64,000 bases of DNA from NCBI RefSeq assembly GCF_008806375.1, contig NZ_WAAT01000028.1, positions 307 to 64,306 on the forward strand. The letters run 5' to 3'. The notes below the pieces were generated by a model. It had not been told where the DNA came from and did no database searches. It worked only from the letters and a program-made list of their open reading frames with translations. A program made the translations under genes and the position numbers. Source of the DNA: Pseudotamlana haliotis. Its GTDB lineage: Bacteria > Bacteroidota > Bacteroidia > Flavobacteriales > Flavobacteriaceae. Below are positions 9,401 through 18,978 of the stretch, piece after piece. How positions within the stretch are numbered: the first letter of the stretch is position 1; every line of letters begins with the position of its first letter.

Positions 9401-9943
9401 ATGAAAAAAATAGTATTAGTGACCTTAGTTCTAAGTGTGTTTTCTTTTAAAGCTTTAGCTCAAGAAATAAATTGGGTGAGCTTTGAAAAAGCTTTAGAAC
9501 TTCAAAAAAAGACACCTAAAAAAATCATGATGGACGTTTATACCGGTTGGTGTGGGCCATGTAAGATGTTAGATAAGAATACCTTTCATGACAGTGATGT
9601 GGTAGAATATGTCAATGCCAATTATTACGCTGTAAAGTTCGATGCTGAAGGGAACGATCAAGTGACTTATAAAGGGAAGACCTTTTCAAATCCAAAATAC
9701 GATCCTAAATTAGCAAGTCGAAGAAATTCAGTACATGAATTAACCCGTTATTTACAGGTTAGTGCTTATCCTACCGTAGTGTTTTTTGATGAGAATGCAG
9801 AACTCATAGCGCCAATACGTGGGTATCAAGCGCCAGAACAAATTGAGTTGTACTTGAAAATGTTTTATAAAGACGATCATAAAAACATACAAACTCAGGA
9901 GCAGTTCGCAGAATACTCTAAAAAGTTTAAATCAGAATTTTAA
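9401..9943 (+). CDS. exported thioredoxin-family protein
   Basis: This 180-residue protein begins at ATG 9401 with a signal peptide (MKKIVLVTLVLSVFSFKALA) and carries a thioredoxin active site WCGPC at residues 50-54. A TTG ten codons upstream (9371) is in frame but would spoil the signal peptide, so I prefer 9401. The cis-Pro region (VSAYPTVVFF) near residue 125 is intact. It is probably a periplasmic thiol-disulfide oxidoreductase of the DUF255/thioredoxin-7 kind; the redox partner is unknown. It stands alone between a terminator and a convergent gene. Confidence 0.85.
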   Translation: MKKIVLVTLVLSVFSFKALAQEINWVSFEKALELQKKTPKKIMMDVYTGWCGPCKMLDKNTFHDSDVVEYVNANYYAVKFDAEGNDQVTYKGKTFSNPKYDPKLASRRNSVHELTRYLQVSAYPTVVFFDENAELIAPIRGYQAPEQIELYLKMFYKDDHKNIQTQEQFAEYSKKFKSEF

Positions 9944-9966
9944 AACCTTATGGTTTAAAAAGTTTT
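9942..9966. terminator. possible bidirectional terminator between convergent genes
   Basis: AAACC-TTAT-GGTTT is flanked by A and T runs on both sides, at the meeting point of the thioredoxin-like gene and comEC. The stem is only 5 bp. Confidence 0.4.
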
Positions 9967-12005
9967 TAATATTTAATGATAAAAGCTCCTTTTTCGCCTG
10001 TGTGGTGAAAAGGGAGTTTTCTTTTTTTACAAATAGCTTTCCATTGGTTAATATAGGATTTGTAATTGCTGCCATCGGCAATAATATGATTCGGTTTGAT
10101 GGAGTCAATAAGTCGGCTTAGGTTAATTCGCGGGGATTGGCGTAGTAATACATAATTTGGGCTGAAATCCTTGATGCCATAAAAGCCTAAGCTATCTACC
10201 AAAAAGAGCACCTTGTTATCAAGTTGATAGACGTTTTTGATGCTATCCTGTTTTGTCAAGGTTGCCTGGCTACCTATCAAATAATTTCGAATCATGTAAT
10301 CTTCTGCAAGGTCAAGGGAGTCCAAATCATGATAGAGTTGAATGTTTTGATTTTTAGAATGCCCAATAATACTATGTCTATTTTTATGAAAAACAATGAA
10401 TTCTTTTGAAGTCGGATTGTATTTGTTGTAAAGTCCTGTAGATTGAAATAATAGAATGGCACATAAGGCTAACGCTAAGGCTGGGTAGTTTTTCTTTATA
10501 GAAAATCTAAAGCAGGACGTAATAATTATATAAGACAGGAAAACATAAAAAAGTGTAAAAGGAATGTCTCTAAAAATGAAAGCTTCTTGCTGTGCTATCC
10601 AATTCATAAAAGTGTTCATCAGGCTTATTATTTTTCCGAAGAAATCAGCTAGAAAATGGGGGAGTAGGTTTACGAAAGCTAATAGAAGTACGATAAGTCC
10701 GAATGCTAAAACGACACTTAATACCGGTATAACGACGAGGTTTGAAATAAAAAATAAACCAGGAAATTGATGAAAATAGTAAAGACTTAACGGTAAAATT
10801 CCAATTTGAGCTGCTAGGGTTACCGTAAAGGTGTGCCAATACAAATCAAGGATTCTATGTTTAGGTTGCCATAATTTATACAAATGCGGGTCAATACTCA
10901 CTATCGAAAACACAGCTATATAACTCAGTTGAAAGCCCACGTCAAATATGAAAAGTGGCTTGAAAAGCAAAAGCACAAACATGCTAATCGCTAGGGTATT
11001 GTATATGTTTGTGGGGCGCTTGAGATTTAATGCGATGGCTAATATGCTAAACATGGTTACGGCTCTGGTCACCGAGGCTGATAATCCTGCTATCACCGCA
11101 AAAGCCCATAATAAGGAAACTAGTAAAATGGTTTTTATGATTTTGCCGTGTTTAAGGGCGTCTATAGGTTTCAGTATAAAACTTAAAATCATTAATAAAA
11201 TCCCTACATGCAAACCAGAAACAGCTAAAATATGAATGGCACCAGCATTGGTATAATCACTATAGAGTTCTTTACTGATATCTTGTCTTTGTCCTAACAA
11301 AAGGGCGTTAATGATAGCAAGCTGATTTGGTTGGAAATGGTAGGTTTCGAGGTTATGATTGATGTGTTTGCGTATGCGATCTGCGAGGCCGTAAATGCTT
11401 TGGGTATGAGTAGGGGCGTTTAAAAGAGCTTCGGGTTTTACTGAAATCTGATGATATACATATTGCTTTTCAAGATATTGTTTGTAATCGAATTGATACG
11501 GATTTAAAGGTGTATTTATCGGTTTAAAAGACGTTCTGCTTAAAAAGGTATCATCTACAGAAAGGGGAGGTGTTAAAGAATCTTTTTTGATGTATAATAA
11601 TACCTTGCCTGTTGTTTTAACCTGGTCTATTTCCAGAATATCAACAATATATTTATCGTGGAAATGACTTGGTTTTAAAATGGTTTTTATTCGGAAGCTA
11701 AAGTTGTGTAATGTATTGACTTCTGGTGTTAGTTGCTTTGTATAGTGAGAACTGAAAAGCTTCTGGTCATGAAGTTGAACGCTTAGGACTCCAATAGTAG
11801 TCATGGCTATAAAAGCGGAAAGTCCGAACCAAATAGTTTTACGAAACTGGTTTTTGGCAAGGAAAAGACCTATTAGAACAAGCGCTAAAGTAGCCCCAGT
11901 GACACCTATTATAAATAAAGGAGTGGGCTGCGCGTAATAACCAACAAGAATACCTAGAATAAGGCAGACGGTTAGTTTTATAATGGTGAAATTTAGCAGC
12001 TTCAT
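9966..12005 (-). CDS. comEC: ComEC/Rec2 family competence-type membrane protein
   Basis: This 679-residue polytopic inner-membrane protein has a DUF4131-like N-terminal region, then the ComEC competence domain near residues 225-480 (LLLGQRQDISKELYSDYTNAG, then HILAVSGLHVG), and a soluble C-terminus. ComEC forms the channel that carries single-stranded DNA into the cytoplasm during transformation. The C-terminal part (about residues 530-679) lacks any HxHxDH motif, so the metallo-beta-lactamase nuclease domain of longer ComEC proteins is degenerate or absent. It is the last gene of a minus-strand run starting at surE. Uptake of DNA as a source of nutrients or for transformation are both possible. 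Confidence 0.87.
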   Translation of the reverse strand: MKLLNFTIIKLTVCLILGILVGYYAQPTPLFIIGVTGATLALVLIGLFLAKNQFRKTIWFGLSAFIAMTTIGVLSVQLHDQKLFSSHYTKQLTPEVNTLHNFSFRIKTILKPSHFHDKYIVDILEIDQVKTTGKVLLYIKKDSLTPPLSVDDTFLSRTSFKPINTPLNPYQFDYKQYLEKQYVYHQISVKPEALLNAPTHTQSIYGLADRIRKHINHNLETYHFQPNQLAIINALLLGQRQDISKELYSDYTNAGAIHILAVSGLHVGILLMILSFILKPIDALKHGKIIKTILLVSLLWAFAVIAGLSASVTRAVTMFSILAIALNLKRPTNIYNTLAISMFVLLLFKPLFIFDVGFQLSYIAVFSIVSIDPHLYKLWQPKHRILDLYWHTFTVTLAAQIGILPLSLYYFHQFPGLFFISNLVVIPVLSVVLAFGLIVLLLAFVNLLPHFLADFFGKIISLMNTFMNWIAQQEAFIFRDIPFTLFYVFLSYIIITSCFRFSIKKNYPALALALCAILLFQSTGLYNKYNPTSKEFIVFHKNRHSIIGHSKNQNIQLYHDLDSLDLAEDYMIRNYLIGSQATLTKQDSIKNVYQLDNKVLFLVDSLGFYGIKDFSPNYVLLRQSPRINLSRLIDSIKPNHIIADGSNYKSYINQWKAICKKRKLPFHHTGEKGAFIIKY

Positions 12006-12028
12006 AGTTGCTAAATATATAAAAAATC

Positions 12029-12622
12029 TTACAAAATACGTCTAGCTTCTTCGAAAGCGTTTAACCAGTATTTTTCGTTTAAATGAGAAATAATAACTCC
12101 ACGACTGCTTGTAGAATGAATAAATTCGATATCATTATCTCTAATGGCAACAATAAGGCCTACGTGATTTATAGAATTTCTTCGGCCACCGGTTTTAAAG
12201 AATAATAAATCACCAGTATTAACTTTTTTTAATGGAATTTTAGTGCCTTTTTTGGCCATATCCCGAGATATCCTTGGCAATAGTATATCGCTATCTCTAA
12301 AAGATTCAAACACCAAACCCGAGCAATCCATACCTGATTTTGTCGTGCCTCCCCATTTATATCGGGTGCCTTCAAACTGTTTGGCGAACGCAACAATATG
12401 ATCAGCTTGAGATTTAGGGGACTTCTTTTTCTTCTTTTCTACTTTTTTCTCCTTGTCCTCTATTACTTCCTTCGAACTTATTTTGTATTCTGAAGAGGTT
12501 TCCTCAGCACTTTTTATTTCTGAAGTTTGTGAGCTTGTTGTACTTTGTTTTTTAGAACGTTTGGAAGATTTACAATTGCTAAAACAAATAATACATATAA
12601 TAAGTAGGATACTTTTTTTCAT
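12029..12622 (-). CDS. NlpC/P60 family lipoprotein (C40 peptidoglycan peptidase)
   Basis: This 197-residue lipoprotein has an N-terminal signal with Cys at residue 18 (CFSNCKSS), a Lys/Ser/Glu-rich linker, and an NlpC/P60 domain from about residue 75. The catalytic Cys is in GMDCSGLVFESF (near residue 98) and His in NHVGLIVA (near 152). Family members cut gamma-D-Glu-DAP or related bonds in peptidoglycan; after lipidation it probably acts in the periplasm on the wall. It lies 6 bp after lpxB and 23 bp before comEC on the same strand. Confidence 0.9.
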   Translation of the reverse strand: MKKSILLIICIICFSNCKSSKRSKKQSTTSSQTSEIKSAEETSSEYKISSKEVIEDKEKKVEKKKKKSPKSQADHIVAFAKQFEGTRYKWGGTTKSGMDCSGLVFESFRDSDILLPRISRDMAKKGTKIPLKKVNTGDLLFFKTGGRRNSINHVGLIVAIRDNDIEFIHSTSSRGVIISHLNEKYWLNAFEEARRIL

Positions 12623-12628
12623 ATAAAT

Positions 12629-13741
12629 TTAGGCTTTAATACCATTGTAAATCAATTGGGCTGTTTTTTTACTAGCACCTTTTCCGCCTAAGGCACGTTC
12701 TAACTCGTAGTAATCTAAAAATAATGGTTTACGAAAATCGGGATTTAAAATTTTATCGAGCTCTGTGCGAAGTCTTTTTTTATTGAAATCATTTTGAATG
12801 AGTTCTGTAACCACTTCACGATCCATGATAAGATTGACCAAAGAAATAAATTTCAAGGTGATGATACGCTTGGCAATTTGATATGAAATATTACTGCCTT
12901 TGTAGCAAACCACCTGAGGAACTTTAAAAAGAGCGGTTTCTAAAGTTGCGGTTCCCGAGGTTACTAATGCCGCGTATGAGATGCTTAATAAGTCGTAAGT
13001 TTTGTTTGCTATAAATTTCACATTATCAGAGTTCATAAAACTTTTGTAAAACGCATGTTCTTGACTTGGAGCACCAGCAATCACAAATTGATAATCGGGG
13101 TAATGTTCAACTAAGCTTAGCATCACCGAAAGCATTTTAGTAATTTCTTGTTTTCGGCTTCCAGGAAGTAAAGCAATTACGGGTTTATCACTAAGGTTGT
13201 GTGTTTTTCTAAACTCAAGTTCATTTGTTGGGTTTCTGTTAGCAATAGCATCAATTAAAGGATGCCCCACAAAATCTACCTCATAATCATATTTCTTGTA
13301 AAAGTCTTTTACAAAAGGCAAAATAACAAACATGTTGTCAATGTCGCGCTTGATGGCTGTGACTCTGCTCGCACGAGAGGCCCAAACTTGTGGTGAAATG
13401 TAGTAATTGGTTCTAAAGCCTTTTTCTTTAGCCCATTTGGCAATACGTAAGTTAAACCCTGAATTGTCAATAAAAACAATAACATCAGGCTTAAAATCTT
13501 CAATGTCACTTTTACAAAAGGCGATGAGTTTAAAGATTTTATTGAGGTTCATAATGACTTCTGAAAATCCCATAAAGGCGCGTTCCTTGTAGTGTTTTAC
13601 CAAATCACCACCAGCATCTTGCATGAGGTCCCCACCCCAGCATCTAATATTTGCTTGGGAATCGGTGTCTTTCAAGGCTTTAATCAGGTTAGAACCGTGT
13701 AAATCGCCCGAAGCTTCGCCAGCTATGATGTAATACTTCAT
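12629..13741 (-). CDS. lpxB: lipid-A-disaccharide synthase
   Basis: This 370-residue GT-B glycosyltransferase (family GT19) joins UDP-2,3-diacylglucosamine and lipid X to form the lipid A disaccharide at the inner membrane. Family features are the N-terminal IAGEASGDLHGSNLI at residues 4-18, FIDNSGFNLRIAK near residue 92, LLPGSRKQEI near 192, and TSGTATLETAL near 260. Length and ends are normal. It sits in the surE-lpxB-comEC run, a neighbourhood often kept in flavobacteria. Confidence 0.95.
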   Translation of the reverse strand: MKYYIIAGEASGDLHGSNLIKALKDTDSQANIRCWGGDLMQDAGGDLVKHYKERAFMGFSEVIMNLNKIFKLIAFCKSDIEDFKPDVIVFIDNSGFNLRIAKWAKEKGFRTNYYISPQVWASRASRVTAIKRDIDNMFVILPFVKDFYKKYDYEVDFVGHPLIDAIANRNPTNELEFRKTHNLSDKPVIALLPGSRKQEITKMLSVMLSLVEHYPDYQFVIAGAPSQEHAFYKSFMNSDNVKFIANKTYDLLSISYAALVTSGTATLETALFKVPQVVCYKGSNISYQIAKRIITLKFISLVNLIMDREVVTELIQNDFNKKRLRTELDKILNPDFRKPLFLDYYELERALGGKGASKKTAQLIYNGIKA

Positions 13742-13785
13742 ATTATGATATGATTTAAGTCAAAATGTGACCTTGATCCTTCCCT

Positions 13786-14070
13786 TTAAAACAATTTAAT
13801 GACAAAAGTTAAAACGGCAATAAATACGGTGATGAGTAAAACACCACGCGCTCTGTAATCTTGTCGTTTTTTTATAAAAACAAAAAAGGCAATGAGGTTT
13901 AAAATAGCCCCTAAACTTATTAGTTTTCCAAGGAAACCTTCCTCAGAAGCGGCTTTAATAACAGTAATAAAATCATCACCTTGCCTCAATAATGTTGCCG
14001 TAAAATATAATCCGATGCTATTCGCGATTAAGCCAACTAGCATACCTATAATAACATCTTTTTTAATCAT
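13786..14070 (-). CDS. small conserved-looking membrane protein
   Basis: This 94-residue protein of unknown function has three hydrophobic segments (residues 5-25, about 48-68 and 75-93) and no recognisable catalytic motif. It overlaps the end of surE by 8 bp and lies 44 bp before lpxB, so it is translated within the same operon. I do not recognise a named family. Confidence 0.75.
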   Translation of the reverse strand: MIKKDVIIGMLVGLIANSIGLYFTATLLRQGDDFITVIKAASEEGFLGKLISLGAILNLIAFFVFIKKRQDYRARGVLLITVFIAVLTFVIKLF

Positions 14071-14839
14071 TTAAATTCCATGTGTTTAAGTCTTTAATAA
14101 AATGATGCGCAGTTAAATCAAATTGCGTAGGAACAATAGAAACATAACTATTTTCAAGCGCCCATTCATCGGTGTCTTCTCCGCCGTCTAAATTAACAAA
14201 TTTCCCGGTAAGCCAATAATAATCCTTGCCTTGAGGGGTTTTACGCTTATCAAATTCTTCAACCCAATTCGCTTTCGCTTGGCGGCAAACTTTAATGCCT
14301 TTGATATCTGTTTCAGGAATGTTAGGAAGGTTTACATTTAAAACAATACCGTTAGGAATACCATTTTTTAATACGTTTTCAGTTATGGTTTTTACATAGC
14401 TTTTACAGGCTTCAAAATTGGCATTCCAGCTGTAATCCAAAAGTGAAAAACCAATAGCCGGAATTCCTTCAATACCCGCTTCAATCGCAGCACTCATGGT
14501 ACCAGAATAAATAACATTAATCGAGGCATTTGAACCATGATTAATTCCTGATACACAAAGGTCTGGTTTACGGTCTAAAATTTCCCGAATGGCAATTTTC
14601 ACACAATCAGCTGGAGTACCTGAGCAGGTAAATTCTTTTTGAGGGCCATCGTTCATGAAAACTTCTTCCGCGTAAAGCGTTGAATTTAGAGTTATGGCAT
14701 GACCCATACCGCTTTGAGCACTATCGGGAGCTACCACAACCACATCACCTATGGTCTTCATTACAGAAATTAAAGTTCGTATTCCTGGTGCGCTAATGCC
14801 ATCGTCATTAGTGACTAAAATAAGTGGTTTTTTTGTCAT
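14063..14839 (-). CDS. surE: 5'/3'-nucleotidase SurE
   Basis: This 258-residue cytoplasmic metal-dependent phosphatase acts on nucleoside 5'- and 3'-monophosphates. The metal-binding TNDDG is at residues 10-14, GTPADC near residue 71, and SGINHGSN near residue 98, all as in the family. It is the first gene of the minus-strand run that continues into the small membrane protein, lpxB, an NlpC/P60 lipoprotein and comEC. Confidence 0.95.
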   Translation of the reverse strand: MTKKPLILVTNDDGISAPGIRTLISVMKTIGDVVVVAPDSAQSGMGHAITLNSTLYAEEVFMNDGPQKEFTCSGTPADCVKIAIREILDRKPDLCVSGINHGSNASINVIYSGTMSAAIEAGIEGIPAIGFSLLDYSWNANFEACKSYVKTITENVLKNGIPNGIVLNVNLPNIPETDIKGIKVCRQAKANWVEEFDKRKTPQGKDYYWLTGKFVNLDGGEDTDEWALENSYVSIVPTQFDLTAHHFIKDLNTWNLND

Positions 14840-14990
14840 GTTTATCTTTTAAATAGCGTGGGCTAAAATACGGAATTTCGACTGTTTAACCCTAATTTCC
14901 TTGCTTTAACAAAAAATTAGTTGCTTGGCATGGTTTTTTCTTTATTTTAGTGGCAAATTGGCTATTCCCTCTATTGAACTAAATATTTAT

Positions 14991-17156
14991 ATGATGAAGA
15001 AAATTATGAAAAGGAATTATAAAGTATTCTCACTTTTGTTCTTATTAGCGTTCGCGTCTTGTAGCTTTACGACTAAAAAATTTAGTAACCCAGATAAAGA
15101 TAAATTACTCATTCAAATCATAACCTTTGTTTTAGAACAGGGGCATGTAGATCCTATTAAAATTGATGATCAATTTTCAGAGAAATTATTTAATCATTAC
15201 ATTCAGACGGTAGACCCTGTGAAGCGTTATTTTTATGCTTCTGATATTGAGTATTTTGAAAAGTATAAGTACCTGTTAGATGAGCAAATTCAGAATAAAG
15301 AAATCACCTTTTTTAATGTGGTTCATGAGCGTTTATTAGAACGTATAGGAGAAGGCGAAGCTATGTATAAAGACATTCTGTCAAAACCTTTTGATTACCG
15401 AATTGATGAGACTTATGAAACAGATTATGAAAAAACGGATTTTGTGCGTTATAAAAAACAGATGCGTGAGCGCTGGAGACAACTGTTAAAGTTTTCTACC
15501 ATTTCTAATTACGATGATTTAATAAAGCAAGAAGAAATGGCCAAGGAAAAGGATCCTTCTTACGTAATGAAGTCTAAAGAGGAATTGGAGAAAGAAGCGC
15601 GTGAATCCACTTTAAAATCTATAGATATACATTACCACGATAATATTGACGACTTAAGCCGTGAAGATTATTTTGCTGTTTACGTGAATTCTATTGTTGA
15701 AGAATACGACCCACACACCTATTATTTAGCTCCAAAAAGTAAGGAAGATTTTGATCAACGTATGTCAGGAAAGCTTGAAGGAATTGGCGCTAGGTTGCAA
15801 AAACGTATGGATTACATCAAAATTGTAGAGTTAATTTCTGGTGGGCCGGCTTGGCGCAGTAAAAAACTTGAAGTTGAAGATGTTATTTTAAAAGCGAGAC
15901 AAGAACACGAAGACCATCCTGTAAGTCTTGTAGGTATGCGTATTGGTGATGCTATAAAGTATATTAAAGGTCCTAAAGGCAGCAAAGTCACATTAACCAT
16001 AAAAAAGGTTGATGGTACCATTAAAGATGTTACCATTGTGAGAGATGTTGTTGAGTTGGTTGAAACTTATGCTAAGTCATCGGTTGTAGAAAAGGATGGG
16101 CATAAGTTTGGAATTATTAATTTACCAGCTTTTTATGTAGATTTTAAAGATTATAAAAACGTCAATGCCGCCAAGGATGTTAAAGAAGAGTTAGAGCGTC
16201 TTAAGGCTGATGGTATGGAAGGTTTGGTTTTAGACTTGCGTAACAATGGTGGAGGGTCTTTACCAACGGTGGTTGAAATGGCTGGTTTATTTATTAAGGA
16301 TGGACCAATTGTTCAAGTAAGGTCTTCAGGTGAAAATAAAGAAGTTTTAAAAGATAAAGACAAATCAGTTACTTGGGATGGGCCTATGGTGATTTTAGTC
16401 AATGAAATTTCTGCTTCAGCCTCTGAAATTATGTCGGCTGCTATGCAAGATTATAAACGTGCCATTATTATCGGAGGAAAGCAAACCTATGGTAAAGGAA
16501 CCGTTCAAAATGTGATTAATTTGAATAACATGTTAAGGAATAATACGAGTGGTGATTTAGGGGCGTTGGCCGTAACCACACAAAAGTATTATAGAATTAC
16601 TGGAGGATCTGTGCAATTGGAAGGTGTTAAGAGTGATGTGGAAGTTCCTGGTCGTTTTAGTTATATTGATGTGGGTGAAAAGGATAAAGAAAACCCGTTG
16701 CCTTGGGATGAAATTGATGCCGCACCATTTACGCCATGGAAAAGTTATTACGATTACGATGAAACCGTAAAGCGAAGTAAACAGCGTATGAGAAAAAATG
16801 AACAATTGAGGCTTATCGCAGAAAATGCAAAATGGGTTAAAACCAAGATTGATGAAACGGTGTATTCATTAAATTATGATTCTTATAATGCCGAGAATAA
16901 ACGTAATGAAAGTGAAGCAGAAAGTTTTAATGCGATTTCAGATTACCAAACGCATTTATTATTTCGTTCAACAAGCTACGAGCAATCACTTTTTAATAAA
17001 GACACTACAGATTTAAGAGAAAAACGTGAGCGCTGGCACGAGCATTTAAGTCAAGATGTGTATGTAGAAGAGGCTTTAAATGTGTTAGAAGATTTAAAAA
17101 CCACGCTTCCAGCAAAAAAAGTAGCAGCCACTAATAGAAGCTCAGAAAAAAAGTAA
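14991..17156 (+). CDS. tail-specific (carboxy-terminal processing) protease, S41 family, lipoprotein
   Basis: This protein has 721 residues from ATG 14991. The longer in-frame start (14925) is rejected because the 14991 start gives a clean lipoprotein signal (LLFLLAFASC). The order is an N-terminal Prc-type helical region, a PDZ domain near residues 240-320, the S41 protease domain near 340-540, and a DUF3340-like C-terminus. The Ser/Lys dyad region is visible as SASASE (Ser476/478) and YGKGTVQ (Lys502). Homologous Prc proteases cut unfolded or specifically tagged periplasmic proteins from the C-terminus, including wall hydrolases. It is followed 8 bp later by a permease gene. Confidence 0.92.
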   Translation: MMKKIMKRNYKVFSLLFLLAFASCSFTTKKFSNPDKDKLLIQIITFVLEQGHVDPIKIDDQFSEKLFNHYIQTVDPVKRYFYASDIEYFEKYKYLLDEQIQNKEITFFNVVHERLLERIGEGEAMYKDILSKPFDYRIDETYETDYEKTDFVRYKKQMRERWRQLLKFSTISNYDDLIKQEEMAKEKDPSYVMKSKEELEKEARESTLKSIDIHYHDNIDDLSREDYFAVYVNSIVEEYDPHTYYLAPKSKEDFDQRMSGKLEGIGARLQKRMDYIKIVELISGGPAWRSKKLEVEDVILKARQEHEDHPVSLVGMRIGDAIKYIKGPKGSKVTLTIKKVDGTIKDVTIVRDVVELVETYAKSSVVEKDGHKFGIINLPAFYVDFKDYKNVNAAKDVKEELERLKADGMEGLVLDLRNNGGGSLPTVVEMAGLFIKDGPIVQVRSSGENKEVLKDKDKSVTWDGPMVILVNEISASASEIMSAAMQDYKRAIIIGGKQTYGKGTVQNVINLNNMLRNNTSGDLGALAVTTQKYYRITGGSVQLEGVKSDVEVPGRFSYIDVGEKDKENPLPWDEIDAAPFTPWKSYYDYDETVKRSKQRMRKNEQLRLIAENAKWVKTKIDETVYSLNYDSYNAENKRNESEAESFNAISDYQTHLLFRSTSYEQSLFNKDTTDLREKRERWHEHLSQDVYVEEALNVLEDLKTTLPAKKVAATNRSSEKK

Positions 17157-17164
17157 TTTGATTT

Positions 17165-18259
17165 ATGACGCATAAATCAAAATCACTTAAACAATTAGCG
17201 CTCCAAAAGTTTAAAAAGAACTTTTGGGGCGTATTTAGTTTGTATTTTATTGTTTTTGTGGGGCTGATTTCGGTATTTGCCTATGTAGTGGCTCCTGATA
17301 ATTCTCAGCATGCTAATCAAATGCATTTGGCAATACACTCTAAGAAACCTGGTTTTAACGTTACCATGCTTACTATTCCTTCTCAAATTAATGTTGAGCA
17401 AAATATTTTTGATAAGATTTTCTTCGGAAAAAAAAATACAGACACTGAAGTACCCATCACTGATTATGGACTAGAAGGTGATCAATTGGTTTATAAGGAA
17501 TACGCTTCAGAAGGTATTGAAGGTGCTGAGAAATCGATTCAATTGGATGTCTTTCCTAGTGAATCAGTAGGAGCTTTTATTAAGGAGAAAACCTTCATAT
17601 TTGGAACTGACAAATACGGACGCGATTTACTGAGTCGGGTTTTAGTCGGAGCGCGTATCTCGTTTTTTATAGGTTTTGTGGCTGTCTTTATTTCCTTACT
17701 TATTGGAATATTAATGGGGAGTTTGGCAGGTTATTTTGGAGGTAAGGTTGATGTTGTAATCATGTGGATAATAAATGTAACTTGGTCCATTCCAACCTTG
17801 CTATTGGTTATTGCAATAACCTTGGCACTGGGTAAAGGGTTTTGGCAAGTTTTTATTGCGGTTGGCCTGACCATGTGGGTAGAAGTGGCTAGGGTTGTTC
17901 GCGGACAAATTATTAGCGTTAAGGAAATGCAGTATGTTACCGCCGCTAGAGCACTGGGTTATAATGATTTTAGAATCATAACCAAACATATTTTACCCAA
18001 TATTATGGCGCCGGTTATTGTGATTTCTGCAGCCAATTTTGCGGCAGCTATCTTAATTGAAAGCGGTCTAAGTTTTCTGGGTATAGGAGCGCAATCACCT
18101 ATGGCTAGTTGGGGCGCTATGATTAAAGACCATTATAATTATATTATTCTAGGGAAACCTTATTTAGCCATTATTCCAGGGCTTTGTATCATGAGTTTAG
18201 TTATGGCTTTTATGCTTATAGGAAATGCCTTGCGTGATGCTTTAGACGTGAAAGGGTAG
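17165..18259 (+). CDS. ABC transporter permease of the DppC/OppC type
   Basis: This 364-residue inner-membrane permease has one N-terminal membrane segment, a periplasmic insert of about 100 residues, then the BPD_transp_1 domain with five segments. The motif FGTDKYGRDLLSRVLVGAR near residue 147 is typical of DppC/OppC, and the EAA loop reads VTAARALGYNDFRIITKHILPN near 258. Such permeases import peptides or nickel with a DppB-like partner, ATPases and a binding protein; none of these is nearby, so its partners lie elsewhere. It ends convergent with engB. Confidence 0.88.
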   Translation: MTHKSKSLKQLALQKFKKNFWGVFSLYFIVFVGLISVFAYVVAPDNSQHANQMHLAIHSKKPGFNVTMLTIPSQINVEQNIFDKIFFGKKNTDTEVPITDYGLEGDQLVYKEYASEGIEGAEKSIQLDVFPSESVGAFIKEKTFIFGTDKYGRDLLSRVLVGARISFFIGFVAVFISLLIGILMGSLAGYFGGKVDVVIMWIINVTWSIPTLLLVIAITLALGKGFWQVFIAVGLTMWVEVARVVRGQIISVKEMQYVTAARALGYNDFRIITKHILPNIMAPVIVISAANFAAAILIESGLSFLGIGAQSPMASWGAMIKDHYNYIILGKPYLAIIPGLCIMSLVMAFMLIGNALRDALDVKG

Positions 18260-18305
18260 TGGAATAAACTAAAAAGAGGTAAGAAGATTGAAGATTAAAG
18301 ACTAT

Positions 18306-18911
18306 TTAATCTATAGCCATGTTATTGTTGAGTTCGTCAATATATTCCAAAAGGTCGTCCTTTCCAGTTTCATTACTTGATGAAGTGATAAAATAATTTG
18401 GCATGTCTTCCCAAGACTCTAAAAGAATGGTTTTATAAGCTTCAACATGATTTTCAATAGCCTTTGGTTTTAGTTTGTCAGCTTTCGTGAACACGATAGA
18501 AAAAGGAATACCATTTTCACCAAGCCACTGCATGAATTCTAAATCTACAGGTTGTGGGTTATGGCGAATATCAACCAAAACAAAAGCTGTAACCAGCTGT
18601 TCTCTTAGTCCGAAATACTGAGTAATAAACTTCTGGAATACCTTTTTAGCTGTTTTAGAAACGCGTGCATAACCATAACCAGGTAAATCGACAAGATGCC
18701 AGTTTTTATTAATTAAAAAGTGGTTTATTAATTGTGTTTTTCCTGGTCTCCCTGACGTTTTTGCTAAACTTTTTCTTTGGGTAAGCATGTTGATAAGCGA
18801 AGATTTTCCAACATTACTGCGTCCGATAAAGGCATATTCTGGTAGTCTGCTTTTTGGGCATTTCTCAACATCGGAATTACTCATTACAAATTCGGCAGAC
18901 TTAATTTTCAA
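18306..18911 (-). CDS. engB: ribosome biogenesis GTP-binding protein YihA/YsxC (EngB)
   Basis: This 201-residue GTPase is needed for large ribosomal subunit assembly. G-motifs are in order: GRSNVGKSSLIN (G1, near residue 31), a G2 threonine region, DLPGYG (G3, near 75), and TKADK (G4, near 141). Length is normal. It is probably transcribed with, or after, the alpha/beta hydrolase 67 bp upstream. Confidence 0.94.
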   Translation of the reverse strand: MKIKSAEFVMSNSDVEKCPKSRLPEYAFIGRSNVGKSSLINMLTQRKSLAKTSGRPGKTQLINHFLINKNWHLVDLPGYGYARVSKTAKKVFQKFITQYFGLREQLVTAFVLVDIRHNPQPVDLEFMQWLGENGIPFSIVFTKADKLKPKAIENHVEAYKTILLESWEDMPNYFITSSSNETGKDDLLEYIDELNNNMAID

Positions 18912-18978
18912 AACGTGCTAATTTTAGTTTTTCCGCTTAGGAATCTTAATTAATATTATAGAGAAGGTACTTTTTTTC

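Noticed and set aside
14925-14990. Longer start for the tail-specific protease
   Set aside because: The extension precedes a clean lipoprotein signal that begins at 14991.
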